The position numbers were made by a program, and so were the translations under genes. Under the pieces are notes generated by a model. The model was given only the letters and a program-made list of their open reading frames with translations, did no database searches and was not told where the DNA came from. From NCBI GenBank assembly GCA_017515635.1, contig JAFWFO010000021.1, forward strand, positions 62,001 through 126,000: a stretch of DNA of 64,000 nt. Reading direction: 5' to 3'. The number at the start of each line of letters is the position of its first letter. Position 1 is the stretch's first letter. Source of the stretch: Selenomonadaceae bacterium. Lineage in GTDB: Bacteria > Bacillota > Negativicutes > Selenomonadales > Selenomonadaceae. Of the stretch, positions 33,380-40,258 are shown piece after piece.

Positions 33380-36300
33380 AAAATTTTTACGAAGTATCAC
33401 GCTACAAATTGATTTACGTCTACGCAATACCCGACGACGCGCACAAAAATTTACTCAAAATCGGCGAGACGACCATTTCAACCGATTTGCCCGTCAAAAA
33501 ACTTTCGCCGAATTCTTCCGAACTCAAGGCCGCCGCAAAGAAACGTATCAAAGATTGCACCAACACGGCGGGCGTCGCAGCTAAACCTTTGCACGCGGAA
33601 CTTGCCGTTGCCGACAACGGAAAAGCTTTCGGCGACCGGGAAGTTCACGAACTTTTGATTCGTTCCGGCGTCAAAAAAAAATCGCCCGAAGGCACGACCG
33701 CCCGCGAGTGGTTTGAACTCGACTTGCCGACCGCAATTCAGGCAATCAAAGCCGTCAAGCAAGGGAAAAAATTTCTTGCCGGCTTGAAGTCAAAAAAATT
33801 TCGCGAAGAAATTATTCTGCGACCCGAACAGGAAACTGCCGTCAACAAGACCGTCAAACATTTTCAACACGGCGGCAAAGAATTTCTGTGGAATGCCAAA
33901 ATGCGTTTCGGCAAAACTCTTTGCGCACTCGAAGTCGTTCGCCAAATGAATTTCGCCAAAACAATTATCGTCACGCACCGCCCCGTTGTCGACGCGGGCT
34001 GGTTCGACGACTTCAAAAAAATTTTCGACGGCAACGAAGATTTTATCTACGGGCAAAAAGGCACCGACGTTAAAGACTTGCAGGCAAGCAAAAAAAATTT
34101 CGTGTACTTCGCCTCGATTCAAGACCTGCGCGGCTCAAAAATCGTCGGCGGCAAACACTTCAAGAACACTGACGTTTTCGGCGAAACTTGGGATTTTGTT
34201 ATCGTCGACGAAGCGCACGAAGGCACGCAAACCGCTCGCGGCGACGCCGTCATCAAAAAACTCGTCAAGAAGAAAACCAAATTCCTTGCCCTCAGCGGCA
34301 CGCCGTTCAACTTGATTAAAAATTTTTCGCCCGAAAGTATTTACACGTGGGATTACGTAATGGAACAGCACGCCAAAAAGCTTTGGGCGACAGAGCACGG
34401 CGACGACCCGAATCCTTACGCCGATTTGCCGACGATGAATATTTTGACGTACAACCTCGGCGAATTGCTCGGCAAAAAATTTTCCGACGACGAAGACATT
34501 ATCTTCAGCTTTAAAGAATTTTTCCGCACCGACGACGCGGGAAATTTCGTGCACGAAGCCGACGTAAAAAGTTTCCTCGATTTGCTCGTCACGGAAAACG
34601 ACAGCAATTATCCGTTCGCCAATGAAAAATTCTGCAACATGTTTCGTCACACGCTCTGGCGCGTCCCCGGCGTTCGTGAAGCCAAAGCACTCAGTCAGCT
34701 CCTGCAGAATCACCGCGTCTTTTGCAATTTCGGAATTGCGAATGTGGCGGGCGACGGCGACGAAGATATTCCCTACAAAGACGCGCTTAAACTTGTTCAA
34801 GACACCATTGCCGAAAACGACTACTCGATTACAATTTCTTGCGGCAAGCTCACGACGGGCGTCACCGTGCCACAATGGACGGCGGTTTTATATCTCGCGG
34901 GAAATTATTTGACTTCCGCTTCAAGTTATCTGCAGACGATTTTCCGCGTGCAAACTCCCTGCGACGAAAACGGCGTCTCCAAACAAAATTGTTACGTCTT
35001 CGACTTCGCGCCTTATCGGGCATTGAGAATGCTCGCCGCTTCGATTAAAGTTTCCGTTCGCCCGGGCAAAACCACTGACGACGAAAGAAAAACTTTGGAC
35101 GCGCTGTTAAAGTTCTGTCCCGTCATTGCCGTCGAAGGCTCCGAAATGAAACCTCTTGACGCCAAAAAACTTTTGCAACGAATCAAACGCGCTCAGGCTG
35201 AAAGAATCGTTCAAAACGGTTTTGACGACAACAATCTTTACAACGACACCTTGCGCGACTTGACCAAAGTTGACTTGGAAAAATTTAAAACTCTCAAGGG
35301 CATTGTCGGCGCGAAAAAATCTACAAAAAAAATCGATGTCAACGATCAAGGATTGACGGGCAACGACGGCGGCAAAGGCAAAACTCATACACCGCTGACC
35401 GACGAGCAAAAAGAAAATAATCGTAAGGCACAAATTAAACGCGACGCCATTTTGATTCTGCGCGGGCTGTCGATTCGGATGCCGTTGCTGATTTACGGCG
35501 CAGATATTCCCTTGAACGAAGATTTTACTCTTGAAATGTTTCTCGACCCGAATATTGTTGACGACGCCTCTTGGACGGAATTCATGCCCGCCGGCGTTAC
35601 TCGCGAATTTTTTAAAGACTTCATGCAATATTACGACCCCGAAAATTTTATCAATGCAGGACGCCGCGTCCGCCAAATTGCCGAAGACGCCGACAAACTC
35701 AAGCCGACCGAACGCGTTAAAAAAATTGCCGAACTGTTCGCCACCTTCAAAAATCCCGACAAGGAAACTGTCCTTACGCCGTGGCGCGTCGTCAATCTCC
35801 ACATGAGCGAAGTTTTTGGCGGTTGGAATTTTTTTGCCGAAAACCCGCCGCAATTCGTCCCGACTGAAATTTTCACGCCCGATAAAAAAATTCTCGAAAT
35901 TAATTCCAAAACGGGCTTGTATCCGCTTTACGTCGTCTACAGCATTTATCGCGCTCGCCTCGGCGAAACCGGCGAAGATAAAACCGATCTCGACGAACTT
36001 CAACGCCTTTGGGATTCGACCGTCAGCGAAAATGTTTTCGTCATCTGCAAGACGCCAATGGCGAAGACTATCACCCGTCGCACGCTGCTCGGCTATCGCG
36101 CAGGTTCCGTCAACGCCGAATATTACGGCGAACTTATTACGGAGCTGAAAAATATTCCGTCGCGTTTCATCAACCGAATCACCGAAAAAAATTTCTGGAA
36201 CAAAGGAGCAGGCAAAATGTTTTTCGACGCCGTAGTCGGCAACCCGCCCTATCAAACCGCCGGCAACGGTGACAACAAAAATTATTCCGCGCCCATTTAC

Positions 36301-37260
36301 CACGAATTTTTGAGAATCACGTATCAAGATTCGGTTACTAAACACGCTAGCCTTATTCACCCCGCAAGATTTTTGTCAAATGCAGGTACTTCGCTTGGAG
36401 ACTTCAATCAAAAATTTCTTAACAATGAACATATTAGAGTTGTTAAATTTTTTTTGAAAAGCCAAGACGCTTTTCCGACCTCGGACATCAAAGGCGGCGT
36501 TGCTATTACCGAATTTGACGCGACGAAAAATTTTGAGCCGATTGGAACTTTCTTTAGGTTTGAGGAATTGAAACCCATTCATCAAAAAGTTTGCGTCGAT
36601 AATCCGAACTTCAAAACGTTCAGCAAAATTATGTTTGCCGCAGAAATTTATCACTTTACGAACAAAATGCACGAAGATTTTCCCGACGCGGCAAGCAAAT
36701 TAAGCACGGGACACGCTTACGATTTAAAGACGAGTGTCTTTGAAAAACTGCCAAAGATTTTTTTTGATACAAAGCCGAACGATGGGCACGAATATATTCA
36801 AATTCTTGGTTTGATAAAGTCGCAACGGGTTTACAAATGGATTCGCCGCGATTACATCAACGACCCCGCACCGCTAACAAAGTACAAAGTTTTAGTCCCA
36901 AAATCGAACGGTTCGGGAGCTTTGGGAGAAGTGGTTAGTACGCCGCTTGTCGGCTCGCCGCTTGTCGGCAACACACAGACCTTTATAACGGTCGGAGCGT
37001 TTGATACAGAGGCAGAAGCGCGGGCTTGCAAGATATACATTGAGACTAAATTTTGTCGCGTTATGCTGGGCATTCTGAAGGTTACGCAGGACAATCCGCC
37101 GGCGACGTGGGCAAAAGTTCCGTTGCAAGATTTCACGCCGTCAAGTGACATTGACTGGAGCAAACCCGTCGCGCAGATTGACGAGCAACTTTATCGCAAG
37201 TACAACTTGACCGAGGACGAAATTAATTTCATCAAGTCGAAAGTTAAATCGATGGAATAG
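33376..37260 (+). CDS. Restriction-modification protein: GIY-YIG/T5orf172-like nuclease, SF2 helicase and Eco57I-type methyltransferase
   Basis: 1294 residues. Residues 10-125 resemble a GIY-YIG/T5orf172 nuclease (IYVYAIP, LLKIGET, FGDREVHELL, REWFEL). Residues about 150-600 are a superfamily 2 translocase: AKMRFGKT (Walker A), VDEAHEG (Walker B) and LSGTPF (motif III). Residues about 810-1020 carry a methyltransferase: LTPWRVVNLHMSEVF, ILEINSKTGLYPL in place of the usual motif I, and GNPPYQ (motif IV). The rest, to YVPLQDF-like and SSDIDWSKP motifs, is probably the target-recognition region. It would methylate adenine in host DNA and cut unmodified DNA. The region after about 36300 looks less GC-rich than the rest. 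Confidence 0.82.
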   Translation: MKNFYEVSRYKLIYVYAIPDDAHKNLLKIGETTISTDLPVKKLSPNSSELKAAAKKRIKDCTNTAGVAAKPLHAELAVADNGKAFGDREVHELLIRSGVKKKSPEGTTAREWFELDLPTAIQAIKAVKQGKKFLAGLKSKKFREEIILRPEQETAVNKTVKHFQHGGKEFLWNAKMRFGKTLCALEVVRQMNFAKTIIVTHRPVVDAGWFDDFKKIFDGNEDFIYGQKGTDVKDLQASKKNFVYFASIQDLRGSKIVGGKHFKNTDVFGETWDFVIVDEAHEGTQTARGDAVIKKLVKKKTKFLALSGTPFNLIKNFSPESIYTWDYVMEQHAKKLWATEHGDDPNPYADLPTMNILTYNLGELLGKKFSDDEDIIFSFKEFFRTDDAGNFVHEADVKSFLDLLVTENDSNYPFANEKFCNMFRHTLWRVPGVREAKALSQLLQNHRVFCNFGIANVAGDGDEDIPYKDALKLVQDTIAENDYSITISCGKLTTGVTVPQWTAVLYLAGNYLTSASSYLQTIFRVQTPCDENGVSKQNCYVFDFAPYRALRMLAASIKVSVRPGKTTDDERKTLDALLKFCPVIAVEGSEMKPLDAKKLLQRIKRAQAERIVQNGFDDNNLYNDTLRDLTKVDLEKFKTLKGIVGAKKSTKKIDVNDQGLTGNDGGKGKTHTPLTDEQKENNRKAQIKRDAILILRGLSIRMPLLIYGADIPLNEDFTLEMFLDPNIVDDASWTEFMPAGVTREFFKDFMQYYDPENFINAGRRVRQIAEDADKLKPTERVKKIAELFATFKNPDKETVLTPWRVVNLHMSEVFGGWNFFAENPPQFVPTEIFTPDKKILEINSKTGLYPLYVVYSIYRARLGETGEDKTDLDELQRLWDSTVSENVFVICKTPMAKTITRRTLLGYRAGSVNAEYYGELITELKNIPSRFINRITEKNFWNKGAGKMFFDAVVGNPPYQTAGNGDNKNYSAPIYHEFLRITYQDSVTKHASLIHPARFLSNAGTSLGDFNQKFLNNEHIRVVKFFLKSQDAFPTSDIKGGVAITEFDATKNFEPIGTFFRFEELKPIHQKVCVDNPNFKTFSKIMFAAEIYHFTNKMHEDFPDAASKLSTGHAYDLKTSVFEKLPKIFFDTKPNDGHEYIQILGLIKSQRVYKWIRRDYINDPAPLTKYKVLVPKSNGSGALGEVVSTPLVGSPLVGNTQTFITVGAFDTEAEARACKIYIETKFCRVMLGILKVTQDNPPATWAKVPLQDFTPSSDIDWSKPVAQIDEQLYRKYNLTEDEINFIKSKVKSME

Positions 37261-37263
37261 TCG

Positions 37264-37292
37264 TTGCAAAAATTCGGGGGCTATGATAAACT
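37264..37292 (+). promoter_or_regulatory. Promoter of small RNA 1
   Basis: TTGCAA, 17-bp spacer, TAAACT. The same TTGC(A/G)A-17-TAAACT arrangement precedes small RNA 2 at 37638-37666, and the shared GATAAACTGCAAG block supports both as real. Confidence 0.55.
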
Positions 37293-37298
37293 GCAAGC

Positions 37299-37383
37299 GT
37301 AGTTTTAGACAACTGCACATGTTGCGATCACGGTATTCACCATGGGACAAAAAGAACCCCGAGTCTGCCAACTCGGGGTTCAA
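37299..37383 (+). ncRNA. Candidate antitoxin RNA 1, convergent to the 31-residue peptide gene
   Basis: Not an ORF. The predicted transcript ends in a perfect 11-bp hairpin (GAACCCCGAGT / ACTCGGGGTTC, 37354-37381). Positions 37322-37341 read TTGCGATCACGGTATTCACC, almost the antisense of the peptide gene's ribosome binding site and start (plus-strand 37527-37545, TTGCAACCACGGTATCACC). Its 3' part also overlaps the 3' end of the opposing peptide mRNA. This is the layout of the par/Fst type I antitoxin RNA II. Transcription is inferred. Confidence 0.55.
37354..37381 (-). terminator. Hairpin shared by the convergent toxin mRNA and small RNA 1
   Basis: Perfect 11-bp inverted repeat with a 6-base loop. 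On the minus strand it is followed by CTTTTTG, suiting the peptide mRNA; on the plus strand the T-run is weak. Confidence 0.65.
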
Positions 37384-37440
37384 ACGTTTCATTTAAGATT
37401 CTTCGTTTTGTGGAGTAACGATACCCATTTGTGCTGTCTG

Positions 37441-37536
37441 TTATCTGAAATGCCGACTCAGCCACTTGCAAATGAAGTACAGAACTACGCCTGCTACAAC
37501 ATCCGCTGCGACGGTCACTAAAAATGTTGCAACCAC
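37441..37536 (-). CDS. 31-residue single-span membrane peptide, candidate type I toxin
   Basis: GTG start with AAAGGAGGTGATACC directly upstream. The product starts MVATFLVTVAADVVAGVV, continues LYFICKW, and ends in a short basic tail (LSRHFR). One hydrophobic helix spans residues about 3-23. Length and build resemble Fst/Ldr/TxpA-type membrane toxins. It has its own promoter (37585-37613) and a convergent RNA with complementarity to its initiation region. Too short for standard gene calling. No sequence relative is claimed. Confidence 0.65.
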   Translation of the reverse strand: MVATFLVTVAADVVAGVVLYFICKWLSRHFR

Positions 37537-37584
37537 GGTATCACCTCCTTTCTGCGTACAAGAGGAAGTACCATGGGCATATTT

Positions 37585-37613
37585 ATTTTAGCGAAAAAAT
37601 TTTTCCGTGACAA
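37585..37613 (-). promoter_or_regulatory. Promoter of the 31-residue peptide gene
   Basis: Minus strand TTGTCA, 17-bp spacer, TAAAAT, placing the transcript start near 37578 and a leader of about 40 nt. Confidence 0.7.
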
Positions 37614-37637
37614 GCGGCTTGTTGCGGCGTGGCATTT

Positions 37638-37666
37638 GCGAAAATTTTTTCGACGTGATAAACTGC
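37638..37666 (+). promoter_or_regulatory. Promoter of small RNA 2
   Basis: TTGCGA, 17-bp spacer, TAAACT; matches the small RNA 1 promoter. Confidence 0.5.
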
Positions 37667-37672
37667 AAGTGT

Positions 37673-37755
37673 CAACAAGACAGCTTACATGCCGTGAGCA
37701 TTGCTGATACGCAACCAAAAGAATCCTGAGCTTATGCTTGGGGTTCTTTTGATTT
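37673..37755 (+). ncRNA. Candidate antitoxin RNA 2, diverged copy without a partner
   Basis: Aligns with small RNA 1 from GATAAACTGCAAG through ACAGCTTACATG and CCAAAAGAATCCTGAGC to a hairpin (AAAGAATCCTGAGC / GCTTGGGGTTCTTT) followed by T-rich sequence. The segment matching the peptide's start region has diverged (GCTGATACGCAACC), so it would not pair well with the local mRNA. No second peptide gene is visible opposite it. Confidence 0.45.
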
Positions 37756-37810
37756 GTAAAGGATTTTCGTTGCGGCAAGCGAATTGAACGCCTAAAGGAG
37801 CTGAATTGAG

Positions 37811-38098
37811 ATGTTGACGATAGACGAAATAAAAGCCGCCGTTGCCCCGATTTGCGAAAAATACGGCGTGGAGCGCATGACTTTGTTCGGCAGTTACGCA
37901 CGCGGCGAAGCGGACGAACTCAGCGACATTGATTTGATGGTTAAATTAGGCAGACCAATGGGCTTTGAGTTTTTCGGACTTTACGGCGACATTGAACGCG
38001 CTTTGGGCATTGAAACAGACCTGCTCACCACCGTGGGTGCGGGCGAAAAATTTTTGAACAAAATCGCGAAAGATGAGGTGTTACTTTATGCGAGGTAA
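37811..38098 (+). CDS. MNT nucleotidyltransferase, first MNT-HEPN module
   Basis: 95 residues. The minimal nucleotidyltransferase signature GSYARGEADELSDIDL (GSxxR...DxD) is intact. In MntA/HepT systems this protein is the antitoxin that adenylylates the HEPN toxin. AAAGGAG precedes the ATG. Its 3' end overlaps the HEPN gene by 11 bp. Confidence 0.85.
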   Translation: MLTIDEIKAAVAPICEKYGVERMTLFGSYARGEADELSDIDLMVKLGRPMGFEFFGLYGDIERALGIETDLLTTVGAGEKFLNKIAKDEVLLYAR

Positions 38099-38465
38099 AC
38101 AGGCGGATTTACATCGGCTCTTTCACATGGTGGAATACTGCCGAAAGTTGCAAGCCGTTGGCGAAGACGCTCAAACTTACGAAAATTTCATTGCCGAAGA
38201 AAATTACCGTTTGGTTGACGTGAGCGCATTTTATATCGGACAGCTTGGCGAATTGTCGCACGGCCTATCCGATGAAATGAAAGATCGGCTTTCCGATATT
38301 CCGTGGAAACAGATAAGCGACATGAGCAATCAGATAATTTACGACTACGAAAATCGCGATACGAAAATTATTTGGGGCGTTGTTACGGAAGATTCTTCCG
38401 CGTTGGCGGAACGTTGCCTTGAAGTTTTACGCGCCGAAAATTTTGACGAAACGGAGATAGTTTGA
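38088..38465 (+). CDS. HepT-like (DUF86) HEPN protein with altered active site
   Basis: 125 residues. The fold matches HepT toxins (LHRLFHMVEYCRKL, DVSAFYIGQLGELSHGLSDE, DIPWKQISDM). The RNase motif normally reading RNxxxH is here MSNQIIYDYEN, with serine and tyrosine at the arginine and histidine positions, so RNase activity may be lost. ATG at 38088 is preferred over 38073 because GAGGTG lies upstream of it. Confidence 0.75.
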   Translation: MRGKQADLHRLFHMVEYCRKLQAVGEDAQTYENFIAEENYRLVDVSAFYIGQLGELSHGLSDEMKDRLSDIPWKQISDMSNQIIYDYENRDTKIIWGVVTEDSSALAERCLEVLRAENFDETEIV

Positions 38466-38466
38466 A

Positions 38467-38805
38467 ATGAACGCAATGCCGCACATGGACGAAATTTGTA
38501 AACGCGTGGTTGCCGCTTATCGCAAAGCTTACGGCGACGACATCGAGGCGATTTATCTTTACGGTTCGTATGCTCGCGGAGACTTCGACGAGGAATCGGA
38601 TATCGACTTCGCGGCGATTGTCAAAGGTGACCCCGCCGAACTCAGCCGCAAAAGCGACATTGTATGGAGTGACACTGTACGAATGGATTTGGATTTTGAT
38701 GTTGTGTCTTCGCCGATGGTTATTTCTTCCAAAATTTTCAACGAGTACAAAAACGAAATCGGCTACTACGGGAGCATTTTCAGGGAGGGAAAACGCATTG
38801 CGTGA
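38467..38805 (+). CDS. MNT nucleotidyltransferase, second module
   Basis: 112 residues with YGSYARGDFDEESDIDFAAI (GSxxR...DxD). Belongs to a different subgroup from the first copy (longer, MDLDFDVVSSPMVISS tail). One base separates it from the upstream HEPN stop. The downstream HEPN frame overlaps its end by 8 bp. Confidence 0.82.
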   Translation: MNAMPHMDEICKRVVAAYRKAYGDDIEAIYLYGSYARGDFDEESDIDFAAIVKGDPAELSRKSDIVWSDTVRMDLDFDVVSSPMVISSKIFNEYKNEIGYYGSIFREGKRIA

Positions 38806-39228
38806 TTTGACGAAGTATCGCCTTGACAGCGCAACCGAGCGTTTGGAAGTTGCCGAGACAATGATTGATTTGGACATTTTAGAATTGCAGTCACGAATTC
38901 CTATTACGCGATGTTCAATGCCGTTCGTGCCTTGTTGTCGGAGCGAGAAGTTGATTTTAAAAAACACTCGGCGGTGACAAGCTACTTTCGCCGCGAATAC
39001 ATCAAGACGGGCTTACTGAACGTAAAATTTTCCGATTACATCGGCAAAGCTTTTATTGCCAGACAGCACAGCGATTACGGCGACTTTGCGCTTGTGTCAC
39101 GTGAACAGGCGGAAACTCAACATCAACACGCGGTCGAGTTCGTTGAAGCCGTGAAAAATTTTTTGGGAGGCGACGAAAATGTTTGCGAAGATACGGGCAG
39201 TGACAAGTTACCTGCCGCCGACGATTGA
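38798..39228 (+). pseudogene. HEPN-domain protein (PF05168-like) with a frameshift
   Basis: TTG start with GGGAGGG upstream gives LRDLTKYRLDSATERLEVAE and MIDLD, then leaves frame. The next frame resumes VTNSYYAMFNAVRALLSERE and continues FKKHSAVTSYFRREYIKTG to RQHSDYGDFALVSREQAE, a normal HEPN protein. Adding one G in the GG run near 38872 restores a continuous ~144-residue protein. Overlaps the next gene's start by 50 bp. Confidence 0.7.
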
Positions 39229-40198
39229 GGATAACGAAAAAATTGTCGACAAGCGTTTCATGAAGAAAATCGGCGTGAAAAGTCGGCACGTCGTCACGAA
39301 CGAAACAGCGGGCGATTTGGCGCTCAAGGCCGCCGAAAAACTTTTTGCCGAATACGAAATAGATCGTCACGCGACGGATTTTATTTTGCTGTGCACGCAA
39401 CACCCCGATTATCAGATGCCGCACACCGCCGCGCAGATTCAAAACTTGTTGGGCTTGAAAAAATCTGTCGGCAGTTTGGACATCGGGCTTGGCTGTTCGG
39501 GCTACGTTTACGGGCTTGCGGTTGCGAAAGGTTTAATCGAGTCGGGGCTTGCGAAAAATATTTTGTTTTTAACGTCGAGCGTCTACACTAAATATATCAA
39601 CGTCAAAGACACGTCGACGCGGCCGCTTTTCGGCGACGGAGCTACGGCGACTTGGCTTGAGGCTGTCGACGAAGATTCGCCGAGCTTGAGCGCGTTTGTT
39701 TTCGGCACGGACGGCAGTCGCTACGACAAATTGATTATCCCCGTCGGCGGCAGCAAGTTCCCGCCGCGAGAGACGCCCGAAGTGTTCGCCGAAGACGAGA
39801 ATCACAACTACCGTTCCAATTACGAAGTCTTCATGGACGGCATGGCGATAACTTATTTCACGTTGCGCGAAATCCCGAAGCTTGTCGACGACGTGTTGAC
39901 CGCCGCGAACTTGACGCGAGCCGATTTGGATTATTGCGTTTTTCATCAGGCGAACAAATTCATGATGACATATCTGCGCGACAAGGCAAATTTAAATGAC
40001 GTGCCGTTTCACAACGAAATTTCCGAGACGGGCAACATAGTTTCGGGCAGTGTCGGCTTGGGCATTGAGCAAGTCATAAAAAATCACGGCGCGGAAAATT
40101 TGAAACGCGTCATGCTTGCGGGCTTCGGCGTCGGTTTGAGCTGGGCAGGTTGCATTGCCGATTTATCGGGCATAGGAGCTTTTAGCTTTAAGCTTTGA
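39179..40198 (+). CDS. 3-oxoacyl-ACP synthase III (ketoacyl synthase III family)
   Basis: Condenses an acyl starter with malonyl-ACP. The active-site triad is visible: cysteine in DIGLGCSGYVYGLA, histidine in FHQANKFM, asparagine in ETGNIVSGS. 339 residues. Not necessarily the housekeeping FabH: its place before a glycosyltransferase gene suggests a surface-lipid or glycan acyl role. GGGAGGCG precedes the ATG. The last residues (GAFSFKL) are encoded by the AGCTTTTAGCTTTAAGC repeat. Confidence 0.85.
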   Translation: MFAKIRAVTSYLPPTIEDNEKIVDKRFMKKIGVKSRHVVTNETAGDLALKAAEKLFAEYEIDRHATDFILLCTQHPDYQMPHTAAQIQNLLGLKKSVGSLDIGLGCSGYVYGLAVAKGLIESGLAKNILFLTSSVYTKYINVKDTSTRPLFGDGATATWLEAVDEDSPSLSAFVFGTDGSRYDKLIIPVGGSKFPPRETPEVFAEDENHNYRSNYEVFMDGMAITYFTLREIPKLVDDVLTAANLTRADLDYCVFHQANKFMMTYLRDKANLNDVPFHNEISETGNIVSGSVGLGIEQVIKNHGAENLKRVMLAGFGVGLSWAGCIADLSGIGAFSFKL

Positions 40199-40250
40199 GC
40201 TTTGAACTTTTAGGAATTACGCATTTCGCATTACGCATTGAATTTCAGGA
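40170..40250. repeat. Composite AGCTTTA and ATTACGCATT repeat
   Basis: GAGCTTTTAGCTTTAAGCTT, then AGCTTTGAACTTTTAGGAAT, then ATTACGCATTTCGCATTACG. The first part supplies the end of the ketoacyl synthase gene; the rest fills the gap to the glycosyltransferase. Confidence 0.6.
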
Positions 40251-40258
40251 GGAACCAT

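Noticed and set aside
36932..36975. 15-bp tandem duplication giving PLVGSPLVG in the restriction-modification protein
   Set aside because: A similar double motif is, as I recall it, a normal feature of this family, so it is not a recent duplication.
32615..37260. A methyltransferase active site split between two subunits
   Set aside because: The large protein has its own motif X-like, motif I-like and NPPY segments, so a split site is not needed.
37261..37760. CRISPR array or tRNA in the spacer after the restriction-modification genes
   Set aside because: Only two diverged copies with hairpins exist, with no repeat-spacer pattern and no cloverleaf; the small RNA explanation fits better.
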